Source: Platanthera guangdongensis (Eukaryota; Streptophyta; Magnoliopsida; Asparagales; Orchidaceae). Taken from it: a DNA stretch of 64,000 nucleotides. Shown in pieces: positions 20,291-30,916 of the stretch (position 1 is the first letter of the stretch; every line of letters starts with the position of its first letter). Below the pieces are notes generated by a model. The model did not search any database. It saw nothing but the letters and a program-made list of their open reading frames with translations, and was not told where the DNA came from. A program made the translations under genes and the position numbers. Location: contig CM077147.1 in NCBI GenBank assembly GCA_039583875.1, positions 155,023,846 to 155,087,845 on the forward strand, in the 5' to 3' direction.

Positions 20291-23190
20291 CTAGTCTTCT
20301 TTGTTGAGCATCCCAAGTTCTGTTTTGAAGAACGAGAACTTGGTCTCGTCCAGTGGCTTCGTAAAAATGTCTGCAATTTGCCTATCTGTAGAGACATATT
20401 GAAGGTCTATGTCCCCATGCTCCATATGCTCCCGGATGAAATGATACCTTAGCTCTATATGCTTTGTCCGGCTGTGCGAGACTGGGTTGTTGGCTATTGC
20501 TATTGCACTGGAAGAGTCACAAAACAATGGAATCTTTTCAAGCTTTTTGTTGTAGTCCTCAAACTGATTCTTTATCCAAAGTAACTGTGCACACCAACTG
20601 CCTACAGAGATGTACTCTGACTCAGCCGTTGAGATTGCCACATAGTTTTGCTTCTTGCTACTCCAGGAGATAAGTCTCCTTCCAAAGAATTGACATGTCC
20701 CTGAAGTGTTTTTCCTGTCGTCTTTGCTCCCTGCAAAATTTGTATCTGAAAAACCTATTAGTTCACTGTCATTACTTCTTGGGTACCATAAGCTAAGATT
20801 TGGTGTACCTTTAAGGTATCTCAAAATCCGCTTCGCAGCAGCGTAGTGAGATTTCTTAGAGTTCACCTGAAATCTAGCACAGACACATGTTGAGAACATT
20901 ATGTCAGGTCTACTTGCAGTAAGGTAGAGCAAGGATCCAATTATGCTTCTGTACTTGGTTTCATCAAAAGGTTTCCATTTTTCATCCTTGTCCAGAGACA
21001 TAGTTGAACCCATTGGAGTCCTCATCGAGGTTGCGTTCTCCATTATGAATTTCTTAATCAGCTCTTTGGTAAACTTGGTATGCGAGATGAAAATTCCATC
21101 TTCACATTATTTCACCTAAAGCCCTAATAAAAACTTCAGCTCGCCCATACTGCTCATTTCAAACTTCCCTTGCATAAGTTTTGAAAACTTCCTGCAGAGG
21201 TTGTCGTCAGTAGAGCCAAAAATAATATCATCGACATAGATTTGCACTAGCAAAATCTTGCCTTTAATTTCCCTAAGAAATAATGTCATGTCTATATTTC
21301 CCCTTGTGAACTTATTCTCAAGTAGAAAGCTAGGAAACGTCTCATACCAAGCTTGAGGAGCTTGTTTCAGACCATATAATGCTTTATACAGTAAATAAAC
21401 GTAATCAGGAATGTTAGAATCAACGAAACTTGAAGGTTGTTCACATACACCTCTTCCTTTATGTCACCATTAAGGAAGGCATACTTCACATCCATCTGAT
21501 AGACAGTGAAGCCTTTGAGTGCAGCATATGCTAAGAATAACCTTATTGCCTCCAGCCTTGCCACTGGGGCGTACGTTTGTTCGAAGTCGATTCCTTCTTC
21601 TTGACGATAGCCTTCTGCGACAAGTATAGCCTTGTTCTTTACTATCGTTCCATCCTCATCCATCTTGTTCCTGTAGACCCATTTTGTCCCAATGATGTTC
21701 TTACCTTTGGGTCTTGGAACGAGTTTCCAAACTTTGCAGCGCTTGAACTGGTTTAGTTATTCTTCCATCGCCATTATCCACGATGCGTGTGAGTTTGCTT
21801 CCTCAAACTTCTTTGGTTCAACCTGCGAGAGAAAACTTAAATATAGATTCTCATTAGTTGTAGCTCTACGAGTTCTGACACCATCCCGGGGATCTCCTAT
21901 GATCTGGTATATGGGTGATCCTTCAGATGTCTGAGCTCTAGAGTCCTTGCATCTGGATTGTCTTCTATCACCGGAGTGACTTCTTCATCTTGGATGACTT
22001 CTTCATCTTGATCATCAGCCTCTCCAATAGGGATTGGAGTGGTGATCTTGATGAACTTTTCACCTTTGTTGTCGGACGGTCCATCCAAGCTAATTTCTTT
22101 CAGCTTTGCACCTGCGTCTTCAATAAGCACACTAGAAGAGTTGCTTTGCAGCAAACTCATCTCATCAAATACAACATGTATCAATTCTTCCACGACTAGG
22201 GTTTTTCTATTAAAGATCCTGTATGCCTTACTATGGCTACTATAACTTACAAAAATACCTTCAAAACTCTTTTCGCTAAACTTAGTAGTATGATACTTGC
22301 TATTGTTGAGCACGAAGCATTTATAGCCAAAAAATACTAAAATATGAGACTGTCGGTTTCCTGCCCTTCAGAAGTTCGTAATGTGTCTTATCATGGTTTT
22401 TGTTTATGAGAGCTTGATTTTGTACGTGGCATGCAGTGTTGACGGCTTCAGCCCAAAAATATTTCGGAAGTGAACCATCACTCAACATGGTCCTGCAAGC
22501 CTCTATGAGCGTTCTATTCCTTCTCTCAGCCACTCCATTTTGTTGCGGAGTACGAGGAGAGGAAAACTCATGAAAGATACCTAAGCTTTCACAAAATTTT
22601 GTCATGGCCCCAGACTTGAACTCTGTTTCATTGTCACTTCTGATTTTGACTATGGAGCAGTTGTACTCATTCTGAACTTGCCTGACAAAATTAGCAAAGA
22701 TGTCGAAGGTATCTGACTTTTTTTTCAGAAATAACACCCACGCAAAGCGCGAGTAATTATCAACAATTACCAACATATAATCCTTTCCTCCCAAACTTTT
22801 AATTTGCAGTGGACCAAACAAGTCCATATGCAGTAGATGAAGACATCTATTAGAATCCTTGCCAATAACGTTTTTAAAGGTAGCCCTTGTTTGCTTGCCT
22901 TTTACACATGCATGACAAGGTCTATCTTTAACGTACTTGACATTTGGGGCATCACGTAGTAAGTTTGTTGAAAATAATTTATTAATGGTTTTGAAATTAA
23001 TATGTTCTAGTCTCTTGTGTCATTGGTCACCAAGCGACGCACTATCTTTTGCTAAAAAGCACACTGGTGTCGAAGAATTTATACAAAAGAAATTCAAGAA
23101 AAATATGTTTCTGCTTCGAGTGTCGGATAGAATCGTTTCCATATTGTCAATAGATTTTATCAAGCACTTATCAGCGTGAAACTCAACAAC
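20291..23190 (-). pseudogene. Element S pol (integrase, RT, RNase H), decayed
   Basis: RNase H and the RT C-terminus form a 250-codon open segment (21043-20291) with LLYLTASRPDIMF, FSDTNFAGSKDDR, STAESEY, CDSSSAIAI and IADIFTKPL. The RT N-terminal part is at 21663-21367 ([32 protein letters not shown]). The integrase core is at 22827-22321 (DLFGPLQ, DNYSRFAWVLFLKKKS, RSDNETEF, QQNGVAERRNRT) and has the D, D, E positions. The N-terminal pre-integrase region to 23190 is full of stops. Frameshifts and stops separate all pieces, so it is non-functional. Confidence 0.88.
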
Positions 23191-23500
23191 GTACTTATGT
23201 CCTACCTACCCCCTCTATTTATAGGCGCCAGGGGGGTATATCTTCATTATGGCGAGTATCGGCCAAAGTCGCGCTCTCAGCGAGCAAGTGGACTCCATTG
23301 CGTAGGTCACACGGAGCAGATGAAGCATGTCGCAATGATGACCGAAACCTGCAGAACAAACCCGGCACATCACAGACAGGATATCGCAAAAACAACAACA
23401 AAGCAGAGAATATGAATAAAGTGCAAGATGTAAAACTCGCTTATTACAATCAATAATTGTTCACAGGTCCGGCGAGATTCAAATAAAAGAAAGAAAAATT

Positions 23501-25262
23501 CTAAGGCCTAGGTCTCTCTAGAGGGTGGGTATGTCGCCCAGCCCAGCCCATCTCGCGCGCTCGCCGAAAGTGCTCTGTCGCCAGCGCCAGCGCGTCATTG
23601 CCAAGCCGCAATTGCTCCTCCATCCTCGTCAACCGGCCAACGGAGCCCATACTCGCACGAATACCGCCCAGCTCATCGAGAACAAGCTGGCGGAGATGGT
23701 TGTTAATCGCCAGCTGGCAATCATTCTCCTTCACCATGTAGAAGCGGGCTTCATAGCTCTCCAGCATATTCCGGAGCTCTTCCATCTTCGACATCCGCAC
23801 TTCTAGGGATGATATTCGCCAATGAGGTTCGCAGATCACCAGCTGGTCGAAGTTGCTCTCCAGCTCCATGTAGGCGCGAGCAGCGGCATGGCGATACTCG
23901 ATACCCGACCAGCTAATGGCATCGATAAATGCCGCCCCCGGAGTCACTGGCCGATCTATCAGAACGAGGAAGTCGCCACATTAGGGATTACACACTTAGC
24001 CGACATATGCAACATCGGTGGCAGAACATACCGCGGCGAGGAGATCTAGATCGGTAAGGAGACCTAGATCGACGGGGAGAAGATGCGCGAGTTGGCTCAT
24101 CTCGCCGACACGAAGATGGCCCGCCAGCATGCTCGGCCGCCTTACCTCATCCATGGCCTCCATGGCCAGGATATCCCACCCTCGGCAGGAAGTAGCTCTG
24201 CTATGACTTGACCGGCTTACTGCCTGCGGGCTGCGATGAAGGGGGCAGGGGCAGCGACGAACTCGCCGATTGCTGCGGGTTATTCAGTGGAGGAGGCAGA
24301 GGAAGGCACGTCGTGGCAACTTGGGATGGCGCGACAAGAGGCGGCGGCAGTGGAAAGGATGCAGTTACCGACGGGATGGTTGCGACATTCGGAAGAGGCG
24401 GCAGGGGGGGTAGCGCAGAGCTCACCGCGAGCAGCGCAGAACTCGCTGCGGACAGCGTAGAACTCACCGCGGGCAGCTCAGTATCTCGCGCGAGGACGGG
24501 CGGGGTCTTACTCGCCGGAAGATCCTTGCTCACCGGCGAAACCTTCTTCAATAGAGGATCCCTCGGCAATGGATCCTTGCTCGTCGGCACCGCTTTATTT
24601 GGCGGCAGACCATTCATCGACGGTTCCTTGCCCGCCGCAGGAACCAAGGACTCAGGTGTCCTCTTGGCACCGATATGGATACGGACCGTGTGTGCGGTCC
24701 TGACTGGTTTCCCGACAGGAAGGGCGACCAGCGGCGCGGAGCTCATCGGGGCGACATTCAGAACAGCGCCTGCACCCCTCGGTGGGGAATCTGCGAGTAT
24801 CAAAGTAAAGTTAGCGAGAGGCAATGACCATCGATGTAGGAAAGAATATCTCTGCAACTTGTAGACCAAACAGGCTGACGACTTCGACTTGCCGCGGCGC
24901 CGGGGTGGAGACGGTTTCTGGGGCTAGGGTGGAGGCGCGTTCCAGGATGTCGAGCGAGCCGAGGAGCCTCACATCAGAGGCGGCGACATTGGGGATGTCG
25001 TCAAGCCCCAGGTTGCTGAGCAGCTGCTGCGTGCTAGCGGACCGCGCGGTAATGCTAGTGGAGGCCGCGACCTGCACAGTAGATGACGACGGATTATCGT
25101 CACCGGAGGCGGGTTTCTTCTTGGCCTTTTTGACCTTTTTCTTCTTGAGGGGGGCAAATCAGCGGCGGCATCTTCCTCGCACGGCCTTTTAGACTTAGCA
25201 ACGCCGAGGGCACCGGTTAGCGCGACGAGGCTGCCATGAAGAAATTTCTCGGCGTTCGACAT
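23501..25262 (-). pseudogene. Unknown protein with NLS, proline-rich middle and coiled-coil C-terminus
   Basis: ATG at 25262 (MSNAEKFLHGS) follows a minus-strand TATA box by about 45 bp. The N-terminal part carries a lysine run (KKKKVKKAKKK), best read as a nuclear localisation signal; a frameshift in a six-C run near 25150 breaks it. Open pieces at 25077-24811, 24869-24201 and 23947-23501 lie in different frames, so there are at least three lesions. The middle is rich in Pro/Ser/Ala (SALPPLPPLPNV). The last piece is helical with heptad-like Leu/Met (LEVRMSKMEELRNMLESYE) and ends HPLERPRP. I do not recognise a family. Its position inside element-derived sequence suggests an accessory ORF of a retroelement rather than a host gene. 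Confidence 0.5.
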
Positions 25263-25305
25263 TATGCGCGAGTTCTAAAAATCCGACTAAAAGACCAGGC
25301 CCACC

Positions 25306-25315
25306 CTATTTATAG
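25306..25315 (-). promoter_or_regulatory. TATA box of the unknown ORF
   Basis: Minus-strand CTATAAATAG, 44 bp upstream of ATG 25262, implying a very short leader. Confidence 0.55.
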
Positions 25316-25656
25316 AGATCGGCAGGCAGTTGTCAAATGCGAGCAACCCAGATACTCGGCACAGCTGCTCGCCGAATAAGTGTTGGATGATTCTTTCCAA
25401 GATCCTATATCGCTCGAAAAGCGCGGGGATTGTGTACAAACCGTATTCATCGAGGATGGGCCCTACCACAGACAGGTCAGTAGAAATCAAGGTCAACAAG
25501 TCAAGACACAAGTCAACATCAACGCGTAAGAGCCTAGAAGGCCTGGGCGAGTATAGGCGAGCTCCCCTTGCATACTCTCCAGGTATGCGACTAGGCGAGA
25601 TACTCGCCCGGCCCATTCGAGTTCCTTTGGAAGTCTCCTAGTCGCCTGGGGTGGGG

Positions 25657-25703
25657 TATAAATATGACCCCCCCCCCCCTCCTTGGTTTTGCCTATAAAT
25701 AGG
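25657..25703 (+). promoter_or_regulatory. Two plus-strand TATA boxes flanking a C12 run
   Basis: TATAAATA at 25657-25664 and CCTATAAATAGG at 25692-25703 on the plus strand, separated by 12 C (25668-25679). The downstream ACCCCAGGGG context is like the LTR promoters in the window. They point away from the minus-strand box at 25306; no plus-strand ORF follows. Confidence 0.5.
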
Positions 25704-26107
25704 ACCCCAGGGGTACGAGGTGAGGCACCTTGAAATCCTTGGCAGGATACTCGCACACTTGATTTTTGAGATATTAGCTAAGTCTTTGGATTCCTCTTCC
25801 TTAGAGATCAAGTCACGACCTCACGACTTTGTCAGCTAGCTTCCCTCGTACCCAGTTCGGCCATCTTTGGTTGAGAAGGGGCTGCTCCTTTCGAGCATCC
25901 GGGTACGTGGTGGGACCTTCCTGCCGCAACATCTAGGATCCTGTTTGACCTGATTCTTCATCCTAGTCATCCTAGCCGTCTGATCTAGCTTCTGAGCAGG
26001 TAACCTTAGGCGGATTTGGTCTGAATTCTGAGGTTAGGATTTTTCCTTGCTTCAACATGTAATAGTAACAATTGATCTTGGGCACGATTCTAGCCCGAGA
26101 AGGGGTA
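25704..26107. other. Non-coding spacer
   Basis: Mixed composition, no ORF of note and no clear terminal motif. It may be R-U5 or leader of the plus-strand LTR promoter at 25657-25703, but I see no PBS. Confidence 0.4.
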
Positions 26108-27277
26108 TCAATGACGTTGAAATTTTCTTCCCTTCATTGAGTGGGATGGGAAATCTTTCCGAAGAGACCCCATAGGTTGCTTATAAGAAGAAGTAGAATC
26201 TTTCTCGGCTACAAGCCTGAAGATGAAGTTGGGATTACTTTTCTCTCCTCGAATGTATGAGTTGGTTAAGCCAATCAACTCTTGATATATCCTTGGTGCT
26301 CGGACATTAGCCTCAAACTTAAGTGGTCCTTCGCGCAGACCATGTATTAGATCCACCCGATATATTTCTTGATCGACGATCTCAATGTCCAAAATCTTTT
26401 TCTGGAAACGATCCACAAAATGAGACCAGGTATCATCCTCTCATTGCCTGATCTCAAAGAGGGCTTCTGGACCGCCCTTTTTCTTTATAGAGGTAGAAAA
26501 CCTGAGTAGAAACTCTCTTCGCAAATCAGCAAAGGAAGCAATGGACTGAGGACGCAGTCCATAGAACCACTCTCTCACTTGTCTATCAAAGGATATTACG
26601 AAGAGTTTGCACTTGGTAGCATCTGAAAGGGTCCTGAGTGCTACGGCTGATTCAAAAGCTTGAAGGTGCTTCACTGGATCTGTCTCTCAAGTGTAAATTG
26701 GCAATCACAGCCCTCTGAAGTTAGCTTGAGTTGGTTCATGCCAAACACTCTCTAAAAATGGTGACGGCTCTTCCTGCTCTCCTAAAACATAAGGAAAAAA
26801 GGGAGCATAAGTTATAGCTGTAAAAGGAGTAGGAGGATAGAAGGGAAAAGCTAATGTGGGAGGTGCAAAGGTAGGAACTGAAGAGTAGGGATGACTTCCC
26901 TAGAAATTTAGAAATCTTGTTGGACTTCCTCGGGCAGCTTCCCGGAAGAAGTTTTGATGAGCAGCAAACTCATTATTTTGAGACCGCAAAGGGGTTGTAG
27001 GCCCTTGTGGAAAGGTTGGTGTGTAAATAGGAGGGTAGACCGACGAATAAGCCGGAGGATAGGTTTGATGATTCGCCAATGCTGGTGTTGGGTTGACTGG
27101 AGGAACTGGTGCAGCAGCAGATTGCACCTCTAATCGTTGCGTGATAGCAGCTAAAGCATGGTTGATTGCCTGGAACTGCTTGGTTGTTTCCCGTCGCGAT
27201 TGTTCCAAGGCTTCCCAGAGAGGATCTTCATTGGGACTTGAATGATCAAGGTTCTCGGCAAGTTGATGATCTGACAT
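26108..27277 (-). pseudogene. gag: Ty3/gypsy-type gag pseudogene
   Basis: The N-terminal part (27277-26900) starts MSDHQLAENLDH, has a helical segment (LWEALEQSRRETTKQFQAIN) and then a Pro/Tyr-rich tract. The core at 26674-26441 has KHLQAFESAVALRTLSDATK and the gag signature WFYGLRPQSIASFADLRREF. After a stop the frame goes on at 26416-26108 (FVDRFQKKILDIEIVD, LIHGLREGPL). The order and motifs are those of plant retrotransposon gag proteins. At least two stops or shifts disable it; no protease or pol follows, so the element is truncated at ~26108. Confidence 0.8.
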
Positions 27278-27505
27278 GAGTAACCATTGATTTTCACCGT
27301 CTGTTCGAGATCTGAAGGTTGCGTGTTAACTGTTGATGCGTGAAAATGGGGCGGGGCACTATCAAATAACGGTGTTCAATCTCATTAGGATGATGAAGGA
27401 GGGATTGTGGGGATAAAGGAGAAGTTGATGAGGATGCGGGGATAATGGGAGGTTGATGAGGAACTATCGAGCAGACGGTTACTTTTACGATTAGGATTGG
27501 CGGTT
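27278..27505 (-). other. Leader of the gypsy gag, cut by the CACTA end
   Basis: Upstream of the gag ATG on the minus strand; no ORF, no PBS or LTR before the CACTA subterminal region starts at about 27506. Confidence 0.45.
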
Positions 27506-27730
27506 TACTATAAGATATGCACTTTACAGTGACGTTTTTTTGCAACGTTTTGAAAAGCGTCACCGTTTAATTTCTATCTACCGACGCTTTTTATAAAAAA
27601 ACGTCGCTATTACAAAAATAGTGTTATTCACGTTTTCATGAAAAAACATCAATATAAATGTTCAGTTTTTGTGACGATTTTTTTAAAAACGTCATCAAAA
27701 CATAGGATTTTTGTAAAAAACACTGTTATC
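27506..27730 (+). repeat. CACTA terminus and subterminal repeats
   Basis: After the TACTATAAGA end come GTGACGTTTTTTTGCAACG with its inverted partner AAAGCGTCAC, then CGACGCTTTTTATAAAAAAACGTCG and GTGACGATTTTTTTAAAAACG. Short inverted GACG/CGTC blocks near the end are typical transposase-binding subterminal regions of plant CACTA elements. Confidence 0.75.
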
Positions 27731-30249
27731 AAAAAGTTTGAAATATTTTCCTTACAATCATGTCATTTACTAACTGAGCATGAAGTGCATACATGACATC
27801 ATATTTACTTTTAGATAAATAATCTCGAGAAATTTTATTCAATACATGTTTAGCAGAAAGATATCTAAATCTGTGAATTAGACAACTAATCTCAAGAAAT
27901 TTTAATCGTTGAGCGAAGCCCATGCGAAGACGGCCGAACTTTCAATATCATCCACACGATTAGAAGAGAAAATCAATCATGTCTATCCACGGAAAAAACA
28001 CAAGAAACTTTTATAAAGTTCTCTCTCTGTCCTGTGTCAACCTAAAAAATTCATTGTCACGCTCAATCATGCGATAGGACTGTGAAACGCTCGGGCATAT
28101 TTTCAACTCTCGACCCAAAAAAACACTTTGCGCCTTTTCATCTCCTCCTCCTCAACTCTTACTGCAAATATCTACACCACTCCCGATCCCAAAATTACTC
28201 TTCCCCTCTTCACCTCCCCCTCCAGAAACCTTCGCACGATTCAACCCATCAACGAAGAACGAAGGCAAACATACATCCGATCGACTATGTCTTCTCCTTC
28301 ACTCGCAAAGACGACCCCTTAGGCGAATATCGTTTCCGCCTATAGCCACTCACCTACAGGTTTCGGACAACTTCAGAGGGAAACCATAAATTTTGATCCA
28401 TCATCCATCTCATTACCCAATACTCTGCTAGTTTGCACATCCTCATCTATTCAGCGCTTGGGTTTGTATAAATTCTTTTGTTTTTTCCCCATTTTTTGTT
28501 GGTTCCTACTTTGTTCTCATGTTTCTCATGTTTCTACTTCACATAAATTTCTGGAAGGTTTTATCTCCGCCATCTCTTGTTTCATACTTAATATATGGTA
28601 TCATAGGGCGACTAGCATGTTCCCATAATAGAAACATGATCGTAATCTTAGCTATAATAGTTTTACTTATTTTCGCTATAATTAGGAATAAAAACAATCA
28701 TAACTAGAGGATAACATTTGTCTAAATTTTGTAGAAACTAGTTTTATTATGCATCATGATTGAGATGAGATTATAGCAAATGAAGCCCTTAAGAAGAAAT
28801 GATTCAGAAATCAAAGGGCTATAATGGATGATTGTTTTGACAAGAAAAAGTGATACCATGTGATATCAACTATCATTGGGAAAAATAGTGCTCAACAATT
28901 TGTATTTAAGTGATCGATAAGTCGAATGAACTCGTTCACATAGGCACCAATGGGGACTCCGATCTTTGAGTTGATGAGATTATAACTTTATAAGTGTTGT
29001 GGTGAAAATCTATTCCTAGCAACTACAAATACACGCGCTCCACTTAATGCTTCGAATCTTCATCACCTAGGACATTGTCCACGAGTTTTATGAAGCAGCT
29101 AACACCATAGCTCACAAGTTTTTTAATTCCCCACCAAATTATGATGACAAATTGGGTTAATTGACTTCTCTCAGTGGGAACTCTCTTAAGGATCCAGCAT
29201 CTGTGGCTTACTCCAAAGATTAGAAAATAGAATATTGTACTATCTGCAAGTCTTTCTCCATTTCCCATTTGACCTTTGCAAAAACTGTTACACGATCAAT
29301 AAATCTGCATAAAATATATATACATACATATGCATATATATATAAGCTAGAGTTTTGAACTTGCATAAAATGATTGCGAAATTTCTCCTCACATGTATAA
29401 ATAGAACTTGGGGGGTTGTTGAAGCATTCTAAATTTAAATGCAAGAAAGTATCATGTTCATGACACTGCTTATAAAATAGACTGTTCTTCCACATCAATA
29501 AATCTGTGAATTTTTATGCATAAAATAATGAGGAAAATATTATATATCAAATACTGGATGAGCATGAAGATAAATAAAATCTTGTTAGAAGTCCTTATTT
29601 GATGGAGATTCATATTATTTTGTGCGTGATTATTGTGCCAAATATTGTATATTATTATTATTTGTAGATATTTTTCACTTTTTGATTGTATATATTGCCA
29701 TGTTTAATTTAATAAACACTATGCATAGTTAAGTCATTCTAAGTTAAACTGCGATCACATTGTCTTCTACCAAACGAACAAAAATGCTTCCACATTCATA
29801 ACTACAAACGACAATACAACTCATCCAAACATTTTATAAGTAATTCAAAATTTGATTTTAGCACCCTCTGATTACATGTTCATTCAAACAATGGACAACA
29901 ATTTGATCAGATCAAAACTGCATACACTTCTATAGTTTTACATAATACTAAAGCTTTTTTAAAATTTCAAAATAAATTATCATAAGATTTCTGCATATGA
30001 AAGGAATTTTTGGAACTTGAGCACCCTGCAGTAATTTAAATCAACCAGGTACCTTCAAACATGGTTTTGCAAATATATTCCCCTATCAGCATCTTTAAAC
30101 ATTGGCTGCTTCATAGAAGAACTTCCAATGCTTTCAAAAACTAATACCCTCGGTCACATTCTTTACAGCTCCTTTTGTTCTTCTTTCAAAGACATTCCAC
30201 CACTAACCACAGTTGTAGAAACATCAGCAGTTGCATTGTCTTCGAGTGA
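27731..30249. other. AT-rich CACTA 5' region without clear gene
   Basis: Several short ORFs on both strands (e.g. 28082-28345 plus) have no recognisable motif, and AT content is high, notably at 29280-30000. I take it as non-coding 5' sequence of the CACTA element, possibly with degraded captured DNA. Confidence 0.5.
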
Positions 30250-30720
30250 TTATTTAGCAGAGTCAAGTGAGGGTTTCTTGTCAAAATTACTAACAACACA
30301 ATGATCCACCTTATGTACTGAAACTATAGCAAGTGAGTGTTCCTTCACCATTGGAATGTTTTCAAACTTTCTTTTCTTAACTGAAGACAGAGCAGTTTTT
30401 TGTGGTGTGCTTATCTTTGCACTAAGCTGTGATTTAGTAGATTTGCCCCTTTTAAAAATGTGGGTACCAAGAAGATCCTTACTAGTGGAAGCTGAAATAA
30501 CACATGTACTATCACCAACCAATCCCTCAAGTGGCTGAAATTTAATCTACCTTTCAGGCACTACAAGACCTATATTTTTGGCACTATATCCAAAGCACCA
30601 TCAGATTTCAAACTTTTAGTATTTTTATTTCTACCCTTGCCAAGAAGATTGTCGCTAGCAGTAGCTGAAATAACACATTTATTATCACCAACCAGTCCCT
30701 TAAGTGGTTTTTTTGTTTTA
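30250..30720 (-). other. Duplicated ORF fragment, possible captured gene piece
   Basis: A minus-strand 90-codon ORF (30522-30250) starts MVGDSTCVISASTSKDLLG and is Lys/Ser-rich. About 170 bp upstream a second, diverged copy of its first part (about 30710-30610) reads LVGDNKCVISATASDNLLGK. The plus-strand DNA of both shares GAAATAACACAT and ATCACCAACCA. A conserved peptide after duplication hints at coding origin. Function unknown. Confidence 0.35.
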
Positions 30721-30916
30721 TGTTGTATTTTTCTTTTTCAGTTTATATTCATATTTCTATTATCATTTTTTAATTCAGTTGTGACCAACAATTTTTCCTT
30801 TGTAAGTAGTAGAGTGAATCATTCAATTTTGTAAAACATAATCTCCATGTAAGATTTATAATCTTTATTAATTGTGTTATTTTTTATATAGGTGCCAATC
30901 CGATTTATTTTTAACA

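Larger units (their letters stand above)
15298..23195 (-). mobile_element. Element S: SIRE/Maximus-like copia retrotransposon, 5'-truncated and decayed
   Basis: Minus-strand order from right to left: pre-integrase and integrase remains (about 23190-22320), linker (22313-21897), RT (21663-21050), RNase H (21043-20291), a 3-kb stretch with an extra ORF (19750-17409), a PPT near 17205-17216 and one LTR (15298-17204). The extra ORF between pol and the 3' LTR and the residue style (LLYLTASRPDIMFS, ISTAESEYISVGSWCAQLLW) fit the SIRE lineage. Gag and the 5' LTR are missing. Exact outer boundaries are approximate. Confidence 0.75.
23196..25640 (-). other. Unassigned retroelement-derived segment
   Basis: Begins where element S homology ends. 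It has a minus-strand CCTATAAATAG at 23215-23225 in a context (ACCCCC before, CCAGGGGGG after) like the LTR promoters of copia-2. It contains the broken NLS/proline-rich/coiled-coil gene at 23501-25262 and an abundance of CTCGCC/GGCGAG. No LTR pair, PBS or enzyme domain is seen, so the class is not assigned. Confidence 0.4.

Noticed and set aside
23196..23260. Continuation of the copia-1 LTR right of element S
   Set aside because: Both have a TATA segment with CCAGGGGG nearby, but flanking sequence does not align with the copia-1 or copia-2 LTR.
24208..24864. 218-codon plus-strand Gly-rich ORF
   Set aside because: Antisense shadow of the Pro/Ser/Ala-rich minus-strand frame at 24201-24869, which continues the ORF with its own TATA box.
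28082..28345. Small host gene in the CACTA 5' region
   Set aside because: 87 codons, no motif, no splice or promoter support; His/Ser-rich composition in an AT-rich non-coding area.
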